From Glycomyces algeriensis (lineage in GTDB: Bacteria; Actinomycetota; Actinomycetes; Mycobacteriales; Micromonosporaceae): 64,000 nucleotides of DNA. Location of the stretch: contig NZ_JAPZVR010000002.1 in assembly GCF_027622855.1 (NCBI RefSeq), positions 229,035 through 293,034 of the forward strand, written 5' to 3'. The notes under the pieces were generated by a model, which was not told where the DNA came from, did not search any database, and worked only from the letters and a program-made list of their open reading frames with translations. A program made the position numbers and the translations under genes. Numbering within the stretch: position 1 is the first letter of the stretch; each line of letters begins with the position of its first letter. Below, one piece after another: positions 63,677 to 64,000 of this stretch.

Positions 63677-64000
63677 CTAAGCGGCCAGCTCGGACAGGGC
63701 CTTCTGCCAGGCGCCCTGGTCACGGGCCTCGCCGGGCAGGTTCATCTCGGCGAAGCGGACGACGCCCTGCTTGTCGATGACGAAGGTGCCGCGGTTCGCC
63801 ATGCCCTTCTCGTCGTTGAAGACGCCGTAGGCCTGGGCGACCGCGCCGTGCGGCCAGAAGTCGCTGAGCAGCGGGAACTCGAAGCCCTGCTGGTTGGCCC
63901 AGACCTTGTGGGCGAACGGGGAGTCCACGGAGACGCTGAGGACCTGGACCTCGTCGCTCTGGTAGGCGTCGAGGTTGTCCCGGATGCCGCAGAGCTCGCC
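63677..64000 (-). CDS. ahpE: AhpE-like peroxiredoxin (partial, runs off the window)
   Basis: The visible C-terminal 107 residues begin GELCGIRDNLDAYQSDEV and include HKVWANQQGFEFPLLSDFWPHGAV and NRGTFVIDKQGVVRFAEM. They closely follow the one-Cys/AhpE peroxiredoxins of mycobacteria, including SDFWPHGAV and YGVFN. The Cys in GELC is the second cysteine of a CxxxxC site; the catalytic one lies beyond position 64000. It reduces peroxides in the cytosol. Confidence 0.9.
   Translation of the reverse strand, partial: GELCGIRDNLDAYQSDEVQVLSVSVDSPFAHKVWANQQGFEFPLLSDFWPHGAVAQAYGVFNDEKGMANRGTFVIDKQGVVRFAEMNLPGEARDQGAWQKALSELAA

Overview
The window is about 70% GC with actinobacterial codon usage, GTG and TTG starts, Shine-Dalgarno sequences (GGAGG type), many 4-nt gene overlaps and a clustered arginine operon. 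It is a chromosomal segment of a high-GC actinomycete. The family (perhaps Glycomycetaceae or Micromonosporales) is a guess from protein flavour only. No prophage, transposase, CRISPR array or biosynthetic cluster was seen. Most of the window is housekeeping or ordinary accessory DNA.

Layout. 1-8.5 kb: a NarL-type two-component pair behind a C-rich homopolymer tract, a membrane protein of unknown function, an MMPL transporter, a LysR regulator, a possible ribbon-helix-helix/kinase-fold pair, an HdeD-like membrane protein and a secreted Cys-rich protein. 8.5-15.8 kb: argC-argJ-argB-argD-argF-argR-argH, read on the minus strand, translationally coupled, with two tandem ARG boxes upstream of argC. 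argG is absent and an 11-codon mini-ORF joins argR to argH. 16.2-21.5 kb: a second two-component pair, small membrane proteins, a PAP2 phosphatase with a reading-frame problem, and a penicillin-binding-protein homologue that lacks all three catalytic motifs. 21.6-28.3 kb: the translation block infC-rpmI-rplT-TrmH-pheS-pheT (minus strand), with an attenuator-like leader and a likely AUC start for infC. 28.4-29.1 kb: a VapBC-like pair.

29.2-36.2 kb, mostly plus strand: Xaa-Pro aminopeptidase, aconitase with a structured 5' leader, a VOC protein, a DUF3291 protein whose 3' end seeds a six-copy 33-bp tandem repeat, and a flavoprotein. 36.2-41.6 kb, minus strand: two paralogous EEP-family enzymes (one cytosolic, one Tat-exported), a cellulose-synthase-like glycosyltransferase with a small overlapping membrane ORF, and an aromatic-type FAD monooxygenase behind a 24-bp palindrome. 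41.8-53.3 kb: a mixed redox and regulation region holding a baeRF-type protein, a DsbA/FrnE-like protein, tRNA-Val(UAC), MmcQ/YjbR, MarR, a quinone oxidoreductase, a VOC plus cysteine-dioxygenase-like pair divergent from a LysR gene, an ArsR plus luciferase-like operon with its operator, a FAD-Rieske fusion and a GyrI-like protein.

53.3-60.4 kb is a sugar-use locus on the minus strand: lipoprotein binding protein, two permeases, a GH35 beta-galactosidase and a ROK repressor. It has no ATPase, so a shared MsiK-type ATPase elsewhere is expected. Divergent from it is a lone family-5 solute-binding lipoprotein with a strong AT-rich promoter, then a cation diffusion facilitator. The window ends inside an ahpE-like peroxiredoxin.
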